Positions 62,927-64,000 of a DNA stretch of 64,000 bases are shown piece by piece. Position 1 is the stretch's first letter. Each line of letters begins with the position of its first letter. The position numbers were made by a program, and so were the translations under genes. The notes under the pieces are model-generated. The model was not told the origin of the DNA and did not search any database. It saw only the letters and a list, made by a program, of their open reading frames with translations. Origin of the DNA: Burkholderiales bacterium (GTDB lineage: Bacteria; Pseudomonadota; Gammaproteobacteria; Burkholderiales; JAEUOS01); contig JAEUOR010000050.1 of the NCBI GenBank assembly GCA_016790635.1, positions 1 to 64,000 on the forward strand, in the 5' to 3' direction.

Positions 62927-64000
62927 TGGACCATCCTTGCGCGCATTTCGCCGACGATGCGCCGCCCTGAGTCCTCCAGCAGCGTGCCCACCCGGGCCAG
63001 GTCGTCGCGCAGCAGGCGTCCGCCGCGTTTCTTCCATTGGCCTGCGATCATCACCGCGTCGATGTTGGCGAGGCTGGTCTGCATGACCACGCTGGCGACC
63101 GGGTCGATGACCGGCCGCATGTTGAGTTGGCGCGCGTCGATGATGACGAGATCAGCGGCCTTGCCAGGGCTAAGTGAGCCGATGCGATCGGCCATGCCCA
63201 GCATGCGCGCCGCGCGCATGGTGACCCACTCGAGCGCCTCGCGCACCGGGATGGTGGAGGTTTCCGGGATGCTGCCATGGCGGGCGCGATGCTCGGCATT
63301 GTCCAGGGTGCGCTGCATGGCCAGAGCCATGCGCGCCACGGTGAACATGTCGCCTGACAGCACGGACTCGAGGTCGACGCCCAGGGTCGGGCCGCTGCCG
63401 AGCGCGCGCAGGCGCCCGGTGATCGGATGCCCATGGCCCTGCGCCATCTCGTTCTCGGGCGTGATCGAGAAGCTCATGCCCAGGTCGACGAAGCGGCGCA
63501 GTTGGTCATCCGACAGGTTGTTGCCGTGCACGATGTTGATGTGCGCACCGAGGAGCCCGGCCGCCTCGAGGCGCTGCCAGCCGTCGGGCGTGCGCGCCTC
63601 GCCGCCCCCCTGGTGCATTGAGGCGGTCAAGCCGAATTCGCGCGCCAGGGCGAAGTCGGACAGGGCGACCTCGAGCGTCGAGTAATGCGGGCCCAGGATC
63701 GCCAGCCCCAGGGTCACCAGGCCGCCGTTGCCGGGCAGTCGCGCGCGGGTCAGGCGCTCGACTTCCGCACGCGGGTGAGGCACCTCCCAGAAGGGGCGTT
63801 CGCCGGGTCTGGCGTCGGGCTTGGGGCTGCCGTGGAAAAACGCCGCACGGATGCCGGAGTCGATCAGCGCGTCGATGGCCGCGTCGGTATGCGCCGGGGT
63901 CGGATTGTTGTGGCACCAGTCGACCAAGGTCGTGGTGCCGCAGTTGATCTGGTTCAAGGCTCCGGCCAGGGTCGCGATGCCGATGTCGCTGGGACCGAAC
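62923..64000 (-). CDS. amidohydrolase, ATZ/TRZ-like (5' end beyond the window)
   Basis: Metal-dependent deaminase or hydrolase, incomplete: the frame runs through the window edge without a start, and the visible part is about 358 residues from GALNQINCGTTTLVDWCHNN onward. It has SMHQGGGEARTP and NIVHGNNLSDDQLR, with metal or catalytic His, and ends with SLSPGKAADLVIIDARQ. The N-terminal HxH metal site lies beyond the window. It is first in the visible part of the minus-strand operon. It may deaminate a heterocycle, consistent with the RutE-like gene; substrate unknown. Confidence 0.88.
   Translation of the reverse strand, partial: FGPSDIGIATLAGALNQINCGTTTLVDWCHNNPTPAHTDAAIDALIDSGIRAAFFHGSPKPDARPGERPFWEVPHPRAEVERLTRARLPGNGGLVTLGLAILGPHYSTLEVALSDFALAREFGLTASMHQGGGEARTPDGWQRLEAAGLLGAHINIVHGNNLSDDQLRRFVDLGMSFSITPENEMAQGHGHPITGRLRALGSGPTLGVDLESVLSGDMFTVARMALAMQRTLDNAEHRARHGSIPETSTIPVREALEWVTMRAARMLGMADRIGSLSPGKAADLVIIDARQLNMRPVIDPVASVVMQTSLANIDAVMIAGQWKKRGGRLLRDDLARVGTLLEDSGRRIVGEMRARMVH

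Noticed and set aside
62927..63037. Upstream extension of the beta-hydroxyacid dehydrogenase
   Set aside because: It would lie within the amidohydrolase gene and precede the Rossmann motif with Arg/Gly-rich residues; TTG at 62926 has a ribosome binding site and family length.

Overview
The window is a GC-rich stretch from a betaproteobacterium, most likely order Burkholderiales. The evidence is the block der / hfq-hflX-hflK-hflC-DUF2065-hisZ-purA, which is characteristic of that class, together with five orphan Bug (TctC-type) periplasmic binding proteins and PimC/PimD-type acyl-CoA dehydrogenases. This is inference from gene content; no rRNA or other phylogenetic marker was compared.

Layout. 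0-2.3 kb: terminator of an upstream transcript, DmeF-type metal efflux pump, and an adenosine/adenine deaminase homologue. 2.3-5.8 kb: a Bug protein coupled to TcuA and TcuB (tricarballylate oxidation). 5.9-11.3 kb: tightly coupled catabolic operon of nitronate monooxygenase-like enzyme, cytochrome P450, CaiB-type CoA-transferase, Bug protein and MDR reductase. 17.0-11.3 kb (minus): a PimF-like beta-oxidation fusion enzyme, PimC/PimD-like acyl-CoA dehydrogenases and an MFS transporter. 17.1-20.5 kb: aldo/keto reductase and an orphan CoxL-form-II-like molybdenum hydroxylase large subunit.

20.6-46 kb is mostly housekeeping: rlmB, quinone reductase, rnr, tRNA-Leu(CAG) with a bidirectional terminator, a phosphoribosyltransferase, purA, hisZ, hflC, hflK, hflX, hfq, der, radA, alr, lplT, a TPM/LemA cluster, tsaB-rimI-udg, a moxR-DUF58-VWA-KTSC operon and an HtrA-like protease. 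46-49 kb has a dihydroorotate dehydrogenase-like enzyme, another Bug protein and a short AT-richer island with an unrecognised zinc-ribbon membrane protein.

49-52 kb encodes a small charged exported protein, a DUF1800 protein and a Tat-type DUF1501 protein. 52-55.9 kb has a GMC oxidoreductase and then a response regulator-CheC-PAS/GGDEF operon that starts with an 18-codon leader ORF. 55.9-64 kb is catabolic again: an FAH-family hydrolase, Bug plus Rieske oxygenase, and a minus-strand operon with an amidohydrolase (cut by the window edge), a beta-hydroxyacid dehydrogenase, a Bug protein, an intradiol dioxygenase, an NTF2-like protein and a RutE-like reductase.

The most notable content is the set of uncharacterised catabolic operons, each with its own Bug protein but no TctA/TctB membrane partner, and the compact c-di-GMP module with its leader ORF. 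I saw no CRISPR array, prophage, intact insertion sequence or defence system.
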